Below are positions 1 through 6,079 of a stretch of DNA of 6,079 nucleotides, piece after piece. The first letter of the stretch is position 1. The number at the start of each line of letters is the position of its first letter. The stretch is taken from the NCBI GenBank assembly GCA_027024625.1, contig JALVRY010000148.1, positions 1-6,079 on the forward strand. The letters are read 5' to 3'. The notes beneath the pieces are model-generated. The model saw only the letters and a list, made by a program, of their open reading frames with translations. It was not told the origin of the DNA and did no database searches. The stretch is from Thiotrichaceae bacterium. Its GTDB lineage: Bacteria; Pseudomonadota; Gammaproteobacteria; Thiotrichales; Thiotrichaceae. The position numbers were made by a program, and so were the translations under genes.

Positions 1-77
1 GCAAAATCAAGAATGCCGTCCTTGTCTGAAACACTGATTAGAGCGCGTGTTACAGGTAGATTACTGGTTTGGGACAT
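1..77 (-). CDS. purH: PurH, bifunctional AICAR formyltransferase / IMP cyclohydrolase (5' end only)
   Basis: This is the first 25 codons of a gene that continues past the left edge. The reading begins ATG (77-75) and gives MSQTSNLPVTRALISVSDKD followed by GILDF. The block RALISVSDKDGILDF is the characteristic N-terminus of PurH, the first strand and helix of its MGS-like IMP cyclohydrolase domain. PurH carries out the last two steps of de novo IMP synthesis in the cytoplasm: formyl transfer to AICAR, then ring closure. The ATG is supported by AAAGGA (85-90) seven bases upstream. The gene lies downstream of proS in the same direction, but the 108-base gap has its own promoter-like sequence. 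Only the N-terminus is visible, so the formyltransferase half and the integrity of the gene cannot be judged. The identification rests on a short but distinctive stretch. Confidence 0.85.
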   Translation of the reverse strand, partial: MSQTSNLPVTRALISVSDKDGILDF

Positions 78-84
78 GGTGGTT

Positions 85-90
85 TCCTTT
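85..90 (-). promoter_or_regulatory. Ribosome binding site of purH
   Basis: On the minus strand AAAGGA lies seven bases before the purH ATG (77-75). This is good Shine-Dalgarno spacing and fixes the start. Confidence 0.7.
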
Positions 91-141
91 GTGGTTTAAT
101 CGCAAGAATTTTGTTGTTTAATATTCCGACTCTGTGTAAAT

Positions 142-169
142 ATTATAAAGTGTGTCATACATTGGCAAA
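142..169 (-). promoter_or_regulatory. Likely sigma-70 promoter for purH
   Basis: The minus strand carries a perfect TATAAT at 142-147. Upstream is TTTGCC (164-169, spacer 16) or, in the overlapping register, TTGCCA (163-168, spacer 15) as the -35 element. Transcription would start near position 135 and leave an untranslated leader of roughly 58 bases before purH. I see no convincing PurR operator (the CGCAAACGTTTGCG type) around it. The perfect -10 supports the call; the slightly short spacer and imperfect -35 weaken it. Confidence 0.45.
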
Positions 170-185
170 CTAAGAATCAATGGAG

Positions 186-1892
186 CTACTCCAAATTTTC
201 TGCAAGAAAACTATATATATCTTCAGTGGGAATATACACAGCATCACCGCCTTTACGGGCTTTGTATTCAAACTCGTTATTTTTTAAACCGCGATCTGAA
301 ATAACAATACGATGTGGTATACCGAGTAACTCATGATCTGCAAACATGGCACCAGGGCGCATATTACGATCATCAAGTAGCACTTCATAACCTTTTTCTG
401 AGAGTTTGTTGTACAGTGTATCTGCCGCTGTTTTTACTGAGTCAGACTTAAAATAGTTTAATGGAACAAGTGAAATTTGGAAGGGGGCGAGGGCGGTTGG
501 CCACAATATGCCACGCTCATCATTATGTTGTTCAATGGCTGCGGCAACAACACGAGACACACCGATACCATAACAACCCATTGTCATCACTTGTGACTTT
601 CCATTTTCATTAAGCACTGTTGCATCAAGCGCTTCTGTATATTTTTTACCTAGTTGAAAGATATGGCCAACTTCCACACCGCGTATAATTGATAGCGTAC
701 CTTTTCCATCGGGGCTAGGGTCGCCTTCGACAACATTTCGCAAATCCATAAACTCAGCTTCTGGCAAATCTCGTTGCCAATTAACACCTGTTAGGTGGTA
801 ACCATCCTTATTTGCACCGCAAACAAAATCAGTCATATTTTTTGTGGCAAAATCGGCAATTACTCGGATTTTTAAGCCAACAGGACCAATAGAGCCTGAT
901 TTGCAAGCTGCTACCTCTTTAATCTCATCTTCTGATGCAAAACAAAGAGGGGAGAATACGCCGCTGATTTTTTCGGCTTTAATTTCATTTAATTCATGGT
1001 CGCCACGCAAGAGTAGGGCGATGACATCGTCATTTTCCCCAGCAACTAATAATGTTTTTATTGTTTGTGATGCATCAACATTTAAAAACTCAGAAACCTC
1101 TTCGATGCTGTGTTGATTTGGAGTTGCTACCTCAGTCATTTCATCACTAGGTGCAGGTCGTTGTTCACTTGGCTCAAGTGTTGCAGCTAATTCAACATTG
1201 GCTGCGTAGTCACTTTGATCGGAAAAGGCGATTGCATCCTCTCCTGCATCGGCAAGTACATGGAATTCATGTGAAGCATTACCACCAATAGAGCCTGTAT
1301 CTGCCTGAACAGGTCGGAACTTCAAGCCTAAACGATCAAAAATACGCTGATAAGCTGCAAACATGACATCATAGGTTTCTTGTAGTGATTCTTGTGTTAA
1401 ATGAAAGGAGTAGGCATCTTTCATCAAGAATTCTCTAGCACGCATTATGCCAAAGCGAGGACGTACTTCATCTCTAAACTTGGTTTGGATTTGGTAGAAG
1501 TTGGCGGGTAATTGTTTATAACTATTTAATTCTTTGCGAGCATAATCTACGATAATTTCTTCGTGCGTAGGACCATAACAAAAGTCACGTCCATGACGGT
1601 CTCGTAAGCGTAGAAGCTCTGAGCCGTATTGATCCCAGCGTCCTGATTCTTGCCATAATTCTGCGGGCTGAATAGATGGCATCAATAATTCAATAGCACC
1701 TGCATTATTTAATTCTTCACGGATAATTGCTTCAACTTTACGTAATATGCGTAAGCCATAAGGAGCCCATGTGTACAAGCCAGACGCTAAGCGACGAATT
1801 AACCCCGCTTTTAACATTAATTGGTGGCTGATTATTTCTGCATCAGCTGGCGTTTCACGTAGAGTGGAAATAGGGAATTGAGAAACACGCAT
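186..1892 (-). CDS. proS: Prolyl-tRNA synthetase ProS (bacterial type with editing domain)
   Basis: This 568-residue class II aminoacyl-tRNA synthetase charges tRNA-Pro with proline in the cytoplasm. The length and order match the E. coli enzyme (about 572 residues). The N-terminus ([20 protein letters not shown]) is typical. The catalytic core shows GPTHEE (107-112), motif 2 as [10 protein letters not shown] followed by [13 protein letters not shown] (139-163), and motif 3 as [18 protein letters not shown] (438-455). Between them, at about 224-407, is the YbaK-like insertion that hydrolyses mischarged Ala-tRNA-Pro. It keeps a lysine at 279 (TIKTLLV) and a histidine at 366 ([10 protein letters not shown]), which I align by eye with E. 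coli K279 and H369. The C-terminal anticodon-binding domain spans about 470-568. The ATG at 1892-1890 aligns with the family start, but no clear Shine-Dalgarno precedes it. The gene appears intact. Confidence 0.97.
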   Translation of the reverse strand: MRVSQFPISTLRETPADAEIISHQLMLKAGLIRRLASGLYTWAPYGLRILRKVEAIIREELNNAGAIELLMPSIQPAELWQESGRWDQYGSELLRLRDRHGRDFCYGPTHEEIIVDYARKELNSYKQLPANFYQIQTKFRDEVRPRFGIMRAREFLMKDAYSFHLTQESLQETYDVMFAAYQRIFDRLGLKFRPVQADTGSIGGNASHEFHVLADAGEDAIAFSDQSDYAANVELAATLEPSEQRPAPSDEMTEVATPNQHSIEEVSEFLNVDASQTIKTLLVAGENDDVIALLLRGDHELNEIKAEKISGVFSPLCFASEDEIKEVAACKSGSIGPVGLKIRVIADFATKNMTDFVCGANKDGYHLTGVNWQRDLPEAEFMDLRNVVEGDPSPDGKGTLSIIRGVEVGHIFQLGKKYTEALDATVLNENGKSQVMTMGCYGIGVSRVVAAAIEQHNDERGILWPTALAPFQISLVPLNYFKSDSVKTAADTLYNKLSEKGYEVLLDDRNMRPGAMFADHELLGIPHRIVISDRGLKNNEFEYKARKGGDAVYIPTEDIYSFLAENLE

Positions 1893-1929
1893 AGTTATTC
1901 TGTTTTTCTTTAAACAATAAAAGCAGGGG

Positions 1930-1960
1930 AGTATAACCCAAGAACTCGGTTAGCGGTCTA
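1930..1960 (-). promoter_or_regulatory. Possible promoter for proS
   Basis: On the minus strand TATACT (1930-1935) is a good -10 box. The best -35 candidate is TAGACC (1955-1960), which matches TTGACA at four of six positions but at a long 19-base spacing. It would give a leader of about 30 bases before the proS ATG and would let proS be transcribed independently of the membrane-protein gene upstream. No hairpin terminator is evident between the two genes, so read-through is equally possible. Confidence 0.3.
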
Positions 1961-1994
1961 ATATCATTTGAATTTCTGCAATTTCTAGTGAAAA

Positions 1995-3005
1995 TTATTG
2001 CTTGGAATCGTCTTCAAACTTAGGTTTACGTTCACGGCGTGTTTGCCACTCTTGATTTTCTAGTTCAAGCACTTCATTTGTGCGTTTGACAAAATCATCC
2101 AGAGCCTCGTGATTTCCTTGATTGACTTCACTTCGAATGGTATCAAGCTCACCTGTTAGTTTTAATAATTTATAGTAGACCGCTTGATAACGTCGGGCAT
2201 TTCGTTGATCTTCACTTAGCATGGACAATTGCGATTGCATGGTTGTTAAAGCTGCTGTCACTGCACCGATAAATGCGAGTAGGGTAACCGTATCCGATGA
2301 ACTACTTATACTCAGACTTGCAGGGACTGCCGTAATGACGGCGGCAATCATAGTGAGCAAGCCTGTACGTGTCATAAATCTATTTGCATTTTTTCTATGC
2401 TGTTCACCACGACCATCATAGTAATTTAGCTGCACTTTTAGCATATAGCGACGATAATATTCTAGTTGAAGCTGACTTAATTCGACTCCAGTGGAAGCAT
2501 CGCCTTTAGTAATCTCTGTAAAGTATTGAATACGCACATTTTCTGCATTTGATCGCTCATCCATCCAATCTTCATAAATACTACTGTTTTTGAGGATGGT
2601 GACATAAAAAGTTGTCATGCCGAGTAGTATCAACTCAATTACCCCCAACACCTGAATGATAAGGTCTTTATATTTGGAAAAATCAAACAATATTCCATCT
2701 GTACTTTGCACATATAAGATTAAAGCACCCACGATAATACTGCCCGTAGCACCATAAATTCTACGCTTGGATTGTTTTAAATAGGTTTTTTGGGCTTGAA
2801 TAGCTTTTGTGTTATGACGATCAAAACAGTGTTGAAGCATTTGAATATTAGAACTATTTAATATTTTTTTAAGCGCATCAGCTTCTTTGGGTAGTTGTTT
2901 AGCATGTTCTTTAGGATCGATTAACCAATCATTGTTATCTTGCTGTCCAATTATTTCTTGTGCATTCATTTGTTTGTCGTGAGTAAGTAAAGTTATTTTA
3001 TGCAA
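1995..3005 (-). CDS. Four-helix membrane protein with two SLATT-like (2TM) modules, function unknown
   Basis: This intact gene encodes up to 336 residues and no signal peptide. Four hydrophobic segments form two hairpins: about 84-101 and 114-137, then about 213-233 and 239-258. After the first pair comes YEDWMDERSNAENVRIQYF (144-162), a W-x3-R-x2-AE pattern typical of SLATT proteins. A polar helical stretch with YYRRYMLKVQLNYYDGRG (183-200) leads into the second pair, followed by RRYQAVYYKLLKLTGELDTI (271-290) and a charged tail. This resembles a tandem of SLATT-type modules (SMODS- and SLOG-associating 2TM effectors), proposed in the literature as membrane-acting effectors of nucleotide-signalling defence systems. 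That assignment is recognition by eye. No cyclase, SLOG or other partner gene is adjacent; the neighbours are proS downstream and ybiT upstream. The longest frame starts at TTG (3005-3003). An ATG at 2969-2967 (codon 13, giving 324 residues) is at least as likely. Neither has a clear Shine-Dalgarno. Confidence 0.72.
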   Translation of the reverse strand: MHKITLLTHDKQMNAQEIIGQQDNNDWLIDPKEHAKQLPKEADALKKILNSSNIQMLQHCFDRHNTKAIQAQKTYLKQSKRRIYGATGSIIVGALILYVQSTDGILFDFSKYKDLIIQVLGVIELILLGMTTFYVTILKNSSIYEDWMDERSNAENVRIQYFTEITKGDASTGVELSQLQLEYYRRYMLKVQLNYYDGRGEQHRKNANRFMTRTGLLTMIAAVITAVPASLSISSSSDTVTLLAFIGAVTAALTTMQSQLSMLSEDQRNARRYQAVYYKLLKLTGELDTIRSEVNQGNHEALDDFVKRTNEVLELENQEWQTRRERKPKFEDDSKQ

Positions 3006-3073
3006 TGATAATAATGATAGTCTGTGTGGATTTTATATGTTGAGAATTTTTATTTTGTTTTGAGGGAATATCA

Positions 3074-3119
3074 CTATAACTACGCATAATCTATATTATG
3101 TTAAATTATGCTATAACTA
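3074..3119. repeat. AT-rich direct and inverted repeat cluster upstream of the SLATT-like gene
   Basis: The nonamer CTATAACTA occurs at 3074-3082 and again at 3111-3119. Between the copies, GCATAAT (3084-3090) and ATTATGC (3105-3111) form a 7-base inverted repeat around a 14-base AT spacer. The second nonamer overlaps the outer stem of the neighbouring terminator. The cluster lies about 70-115 bases upstream of the SLATT-like start, where a promoter or operator would be expected. I find no convincing -35/-10 pair in it. It could be an operator, a remnant, or chance in AT-rich DNA. Confidence 0.4.
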
Positions 3120-3152
3120 AAAGAGGGGAAAATATCCCCTCTTTTAGTTATA
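3112..3152 (-). terminator. Strong hairpin terminator after ybiT (near-symmetrical)
   Basis: Positions 3112-3129 and 3135-3152 form a perfect 18-base-pair inverted repeat with a 5-base loop (3130-3134). The GC-rich core GAGGGGA/TCCCCTC is flanked by AAAA and TTTT, so the T-run needed for intrinsic termination lies within the outer stem on either strand. It begins nine bases after the ybiT stop codon, so it is read as the ybiT terminator. It also insulates the SLATT-like gene. No plus-strand gene ends here, so bidirectionality is a property of the shape rather than a demonstrated need. Confidence 0.88.
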
Positions 3153-3160
3153 CCTCATTT

Positions 3161-4756
3161 TTACTTATTTTCTAAAGAACTTAAATATTCCTCATAAGTT
3201 CCTTTGTAATCTGTAATGCCGTCTTTGCTCATATCAATAATACGCGTTGCAAGCGAAGATACAAACTCACGGTCGTGGCTGACAAAAATAAGCGTTCCTT
3301 CATACTTATCAAGTGCCATATTAAGTGACTCGATTGATTCCATATCCAGATGGTTTGTTGGTTCATCCATCAAAATAATATTTGGCCGTTGTAGCATGAT
3401 TCGTCCGAAAAGCATGCGACCTTGTTCGCCACCAGAAATAACATCAACTGTTTTCTTAATATCATCAGATGAAAACAATAAACGCCCTAATGTGCCGCGT
3501 ACAACTTGCTCGTCATCTGTTGGTTTTTTCCATTGATCCATCCAGTCATACAGATTTTCTTTATTTTCAAAATCTGCTGCATGATCTTGCGCATAGTAGC
3601 CAAGTACTGAATTTTCAGACCATTTAATTTTTCCAGAGTTGGCTTCTAAGTCGCCGTATAAACAGCGTAATAATGTCGTTTTACCAATACCATTCGGACC
3701 GATAATGGCAATTTTTTCCCCTACTTCAACCATCATATCAATGTCGGAAAATAAGGCAGGTTCATTATCATAACTTTTTGTTAAGCCTTCTACCTCTAAA
3801 GCTAAGCGATGTAATTTCTTTTCTTGCTCAAAACGAATATAAGGATTCACTCGGCTTGAAACTTTAATCTCTGCTAATTCAATTTTCTCAATTTGTTTAG
3901 CACGCGATGTTGCTTGGCGGGCTTTTGATGCATTAGCAGAAAAACGTCTAACAAAGTCTTGTAATTCAGCTATTTGTGCCTTTTTCTTGGCATTATCCTT
4001 TACTAAACGCTCTCGTGCTTGCATTGCGGCAAGCATGTATTCATCATAATTTCCAGGAAATAGGCTTAATGCTCCATAATCAAGATCAGCCATATGCGTA
4101 CAAACACTGTTTAAGAAGTGTCTATCGTGCGAAATAATAATCATCGTACTTTTACGTTCGTTAATTACATTTTCAAGCCAACGGATTGTGTTGATGTCTA
4201 AGTTATTGGTCGGCTCATCCAATAACAAAATATCAGGGTCAGAGAATAGTGCTTGTGCTAGCAATACACGTAATTTCCAACCAGGAGCAACTTGACTCAT
4301 TGGTCCAAAATGTTGCTCTTCTGGAATATCCAATCCAAGAAGCAACTCCCCTGCCCTAGACTCAGCGGTGTAACCATCTAACTCACCAAATTCAACTTCT
4401 AAGTCAGCAACTTTAATACCATCTTCTTCTGACATTTCAGGCAATGAGTAGATGCGATCACGCTCTTTTTTTACTTCCCATAAGCGTTCATTACCCATGA
4501 TTACAACATCAATTACGGTATCTTCTTCATACGCAAACTGATCTTGGCGAAGCTTACCGATGGTTTCATTGGGATCTGTCGATACGTTACCGGCGGTTGG
4601 CTCAAGATCACCACCTAGAATTTTCATAAACGTTGACTTTCCGCAACCATTTGCCCCGATCAGACCATATCGGTTGCCATCGCCAAATTTTACGGAAATA
4701 TCTTCAAAAAGAGGTTTTGCACCAAACTGCATGGTAATATTGGCTGTAGAAATCAA
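3161..4756 (-). CDS. ybiT: ABC-F ATPase of the YbiT type
   Basis: This encodes 531 residues (E. coli YbiT has 530) with two ABC ATPase domains and no membrane segment. ABC-F proteins bind the ribosomal E site and influence translation; the exact role of YbiT is not settled. Domain 1 has Walker [10 protein letters not shown] (34-42), Walker [11 protein letters not shown] (175-184) and SHDR (209-212). Its signature is degenerate ([10 protein letters not shown], about 154-163), as in E. coli YbiT. The charged linker spans about 240-320. Domain 2 has Walker [10 protein letters not shown] (353-361), signature SGGEQGR (441-447), Walker [12 protein letters not shown] (461-471) and SHDRE (493-497). 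The frame is open back to another TTG at 4825. I choose TTG 4756-4754 because AGGA lies seven bases upstream, the result [11 protein letters not shown] aligns position for position with E. coli SSNVTMQFG, and the 23 extra residues look unrelated and lack a Shine-Dalgarno. An ATT just before it (4759-4757) is a weaker alternative. Confidence 0.95.
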   Translation of the reverse strand: MISTANITMQFGAKPLFEDISVKFGDGNRYGLIGANGCGKSTFMKILGGDLEPTAGNVSTDPNETIGKLRQDQFAYEEDTVIDVVIMGNERLWEVKKERDRIYSLPEMSEEDGIKVADLEVEFGELDGYTAESRAGELLLGLDIPEEQHFGPMSQVAPGWKLRVLLAQALFSDPDILLLDEPTNNLDINTIRWLENVINERKSTMIIISHDRHFLNSVCTHMADLDYGALSLFPGNYDEYMLAAMQARERLVKDNAKKKAQIAELQDFVRRFSANASKARQATSRAKQIEKIELAEIKVSSRVNPYIRFEQEKKLHRLALEVEGLTKSYDNEPALFSDIDMMVEVGEKIAIIGPNGIGKTTLLRCLYGDLEANSGKIKWSENSVLGYYAQDHAADFENKENLYDWMDQWKKPTDDEQVVRGTLGRLLFSSDDIKKTVDVISGGEQGRMLFGRIMLQRPNIILMDEPTNHLDMESIESLNMALDKYEGTLIFVSHDREFVSSLATRIIDMSKDGITDYKGTYEEYLSSLENK

Positions 4757-4763
4757 AATGTTA

Positions 4764-4767
4764 TCCT
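4764..4767 (-). promoter_or_regulatory. Shine-Dalgarno that decides the ybiT TTG start
   Basis: The minus strand reads AGGA at 4764-4767, seven bases before TTG at 4756-4754. It is the only Shine-Dalgarno-like sequence near any candidate start of this frame and supports a start 69 bases inside the longest open frame. Confidence 0.65.
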
Positions 4768-4919
4768 GAGTATTAAATAAAAGTGTGTTTTGAGAATATT
4801 TGCCACCAATATATTGCACTAACAAACTTGATGACGATTTAAGAGCGGGATTCTCTCATATTCAGTGAAAAAAAGGGAGGGTCATTAGGGTAAATTCAAT
4901 TTATTAATGAGAAAATATT

Positions 4920-4923
4920 AGGA
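4920..4923 (+). promoter_or_regulatory. Ribosome binding site of the 80-residue membrane protein gene
   Basis: AGGA lies four bases before the ATG at 4928. The spacing is on the short side, but it is the only candidate and supports this small frame being translated. Confidence 0.5.
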
Positions 4924-4927
4924 CACC

Positions 4928-5170
4928 ATGCAAGCTTCAGATATTACAATGTTTATTCAGTCCCCTGAGAATTTTTGGGTTATTCTTGGATTGGGACTCT
5001 TTTTAATTATGGATGGCGTTGTATTGGGCTATTTAATTAATAATAACTACCTAAAAACAAGAAAGAAAAAAACAAGCTTCTCCCACAAGTTGCTACTAAC
5101 CTCTGCAATGCTTACTGCTGTAATGGGTGGAGTGGTAATACTTGCTGCTTTTTCTTCAAGATATTTTTAG
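4928..5170 (+). CDS. Small two-helix membrane protein, unknown function
   Basis: This 80-residue protein is not one I recognise. It has a short polar N-terminus, a first membrane helix at about 17-38 (FWVILGLGLFLIMDGVVLGYLI, interrupted by one Asp), a strongly basic loop at about 43-54 (KTRKKKTSFSHK), and a second helix at about 55-76. By the positive-inside rule the loop would be cytoplasmic and both ends periplasmic. There is no signal-peptidase site and no cysteine. A Shine-Dalgarno (AGGA, 4920-4923), the coherent hairpin topology and the lack of a competing gene in other frames argue that it is real. It is the only plus-strand gene in the window, divergent from ybiT and converging on bioC, whose stop is 66 bases away. 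The context gives no clue to its role; the loop could contact a cytoplasmic partner or lipid headgroups. Confidence 0.72.
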   Translation: MQASDITMFIQSPENFWVILGLGLFLIMDGVVLGYLINNNYLKTRKKKTSFSHKLLLTSAMLTAVMGGVVILAAFSSRYF

Positions 5171-5236
5171 AAGCTGATAATTATAAATACTTCAATTAAC
5201 AATCAATAAGTTAAAGATTTTATTTTGTGTAGAAAG
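5171..5236. other. Convergent spacer between the small membrane gene and bioC
   Basis: These 66 very AT-rich bases separate two converging stop codons. I see no GC-rich hairpin with a T-run on either strand, so termination of either transcript here would have to be factor-dependent or use a weak structure I cannot recognise. Confidence 0.4.
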
Positions 5237-6079
5237 TTAGTTTCGAGAAAGAGCCTCAATTGGTATAAATATTTCTCCATCTGCTTGTTTCTGTAACTCA
5301 ATACTTGGCATCCATGCATGTCCATATATCACTTCATAGGTGGCAGGGTATAAACCATCATCTTGCTTATATTTTTCATAAGCAGCTTCAAAAGCCTTAA
5401 TTCGTTGTTTTCCTGTTAGCGTTTTTCGTCGTCCTGCAATGCTATTTGTTGCTCCAATTTGCTTTAAGTCTCGCATTAATAATTTGACATTACTGTATGT
5501 CATGGTGATCATTTCCATATCCATCACAGGTTGGGAAAAACCAGCTCGCATCAACTCATCACCAATATCATGCATATCACTATAAGTATTGCTATGCGGT
5601 AAATCATCCACCTTTGCCCAGCTTTGGCGAAGTTCTTTAAGGGTGTCGGGGCCAAATGTTGTGAAAAGTAATAAGCCCCCTGCTTTCATCGTATTTGCCA
5701 TATTACTAAAAGCTTTGGGTAAATCGTCACTCCATTGCAACATCAAACTTGAGATAAGCAAATCAACACTGTTATTTTTAATGGGTAATTGGTGCACATC
5801 GGCACAAACGCCCATTGGTTTGCGAAACCAAGAGCCTTTCTTTTTTGCCTTTTTTATCATGCCGCTTGCCAAATCCAGTGCTAACACTTTGGATTTAGGA
5901 TAGCTTTTCAGCAGGGCTTCGGTGATTTGTCCTGTACCACAACCAAGATCAACAGCTAATTGTGGTTGGATTTTGATGTAATCTAAGCGTTCGACTAAGC
6001 GTCTTGCAACTTCTTGTTGTAAAATTGCTGAAATGTCATAGGTATCGACAGCTTTTTCAAAGTGCTGTCGCGTTGCTTT
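5237..6079 (-). CDS. bioC: Malonyl-ACP O-methyltransferase BioC (5' end beyond window)
   Basis: The visible 280 residues form a SAM-dependent methyltransferase that lacks only a short N-terminus beyond the right edge. BioC methylates the free carboxyl of malonyl-ACP, so that fatty-acid synthesis can build the pimeloyl moiety of biotin. Visible residues show RQHFEKAVDTYDISAILQQE at 4-23, the SAM-binding motif I DLGCGTG (44-50) and an acidic residue after strand 2 in ALDLASGM (D69). Then come ADVHQLPI (93-100), SSLMLQWSDDL (110-120), FTTFGPDTLKELRQSW (139-154) and the BioC-like LKQIGA (205-210) and YPATYEVIYGHAW (244-256). The frame is open without interruption to 6079, so the GTG at 5887-5885 that would give a 216-residue protein is internal and would remove motif I. 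The related NDUFAF5-like methyltransferases are the main alternative. The position of other bio genes relative to it cannot be seen. Confidence 0.85.
   Translation of the reverse strand, partial: KATRQHFEKAVDTYDISAILQQEVARRLVERLDYIKIQPQLAVDLGCGTGQITEALLKSYPKSKVLALDLASGMIKKAKKKGSWFRKPMGVCADVHQLPIKNNSVDLLISSLMLQWSDDLPKAFSNMANTMKAGGLLLFTTFGPDTLKELRQSWAKVDDLPHSNTYSDMHDIGDELMRAGFSQPVMDMEMITMTYSNVKLLMRDLKQIGATNSIAGRRKTLTGKQRIKAFEAAYEKYKQDDGLYPATYEVIYGHAWMPSIELQKQADGEIFIPIEALSRN

Larger units (their letters stand above)
4757..4927. other. Divergent intergenic region between ybiT and the small membrane gene
   Basis: About 170 AT-rich bases must hold the promoters of both divergent genes. On the minus strand TTGTTA (4820-4825) is a possible -35, but no well-spaced -10 follows. 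On the plus strand several AT-rich hexamers (for example TAAATT near 4891) lack a matching -35. No clear terminator, repeat or RNA structure is seen. A purine tract, AAAAAAAGGGAGGG, lies near 4868-4881 but is not followed by a usable start codon. Confidence 0.4.

Noticed and set aside
844..1116. A 90-codon plus-strand open frame inside proS
   Set aside because: It is wholly antisense to a strongly conserved part of ProS, has no recognisable domain, and reads like the complement of a coding region.
1967..1990. Repeated AATTTCT (…AATTTCTGCAATTTCT…) before proS as an operator
   Set aside because: Two seven-base AT-rich copies only two bases apart are easily due to chance, and they overlap no promoter element I can defend.
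2221..2421. A 66-codon plus-strand open frame with a short hydrophobic stretch, inside the SLATT-like gene
   Set aside because: It is antisense to the membrane helices of the longer gene; the hydrophobicity is a by-product and there is no supporting ribosome site.
3216..3536. A 106-codon plus-strand open frame inside ybiT
   Set aside because: It is antisense to the conserved second ATPase domain and shows no protein-like features. The same applies to 4560-4769 in the first domain.
4108..4330. Missing LSGGQ signature in the first ATPase domain of the ybiT-like protein
   Set aside because: The replacement ([10 protein letters not shown]) also occurs in E. coli YbiT, so it is a family trait and not damage.
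4868..4890. GGGAGG purine tract as the ribosome site of a hidden short gene
   Set aside because: No ATG, GTG or TTG follows at workable spacing, and the frames after it close quickly.
5885..5887. GTG as the true start of the methyltransferase gene
   Set aside because: The frame stays open to the window edge, and the upstream 64 residues contain the SAM-binding motif DLGCGTG, so the protein clearly begins further upstream.
5589..5903. A 104-codon plus-strand open frame inside bioC
   Set aside because: It is antisense to the methyltransferase core, with no recognisable domain or ribosome site.

Overview
The window looks like a chromosomal stretch from an AT-rich gammaproteobacterium. The ABC-F protein follows Escherichia coli YbiT closely along its whole length. 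The prolyl-tRNA synthetase is the long bacterial form with an inserted editing domain. The biotin methyltransferase and the PurH start are also of gammaproteobacterial type. A genus cannot be assigned by eye.

Layout, left to right. Positions 1-77 hold the first 25 codons of purH (minus strand), behind a plausible promoter at 142-169. Positions 186-1892 hold proS (minus). Positions 1995-3005 hold a gene (minus) for a four-helix membrane protein resembling two SLATT-type 2TM modules in tandem; it is the least ordinary gene here. Positions 3071-3152 hold an AT-rich repeat region and a strong hairpin terminator. Positions 3161-4756 hold a ybiT-like ABC-F ATPase (minus), whose start is best placed at a TTG with a well-spaced Shine-Dalgarno. 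A divergent spacer of about 170 bases separates it from 4928-5170, a plus-strand gene for an unrecognised 80-residue two-helix membrane protein. This converges on 5237-6079, the 3' 280 codons of bioC (minus), which runs off the right edge.

The genes do not form one pathway: purine synthesis (purH), translation (proS, ybiT-like) and biotin synthesis (bioC) sit side by side. All but the small membrane gene are on the minus strand, but gaps of about 100-170 bases and the terminator after ybiT suggest mostly separate transcription units. I see no tRNA or rRNA gene, insertion sequence, CRISPR array or phage gene, and no gap between genes reaches 300 bases. The only candidate for an unusual system is the SLATT-like gene, and no nucleotide cyclase, SLOG, nuclease or other defence partner is visible beside it.
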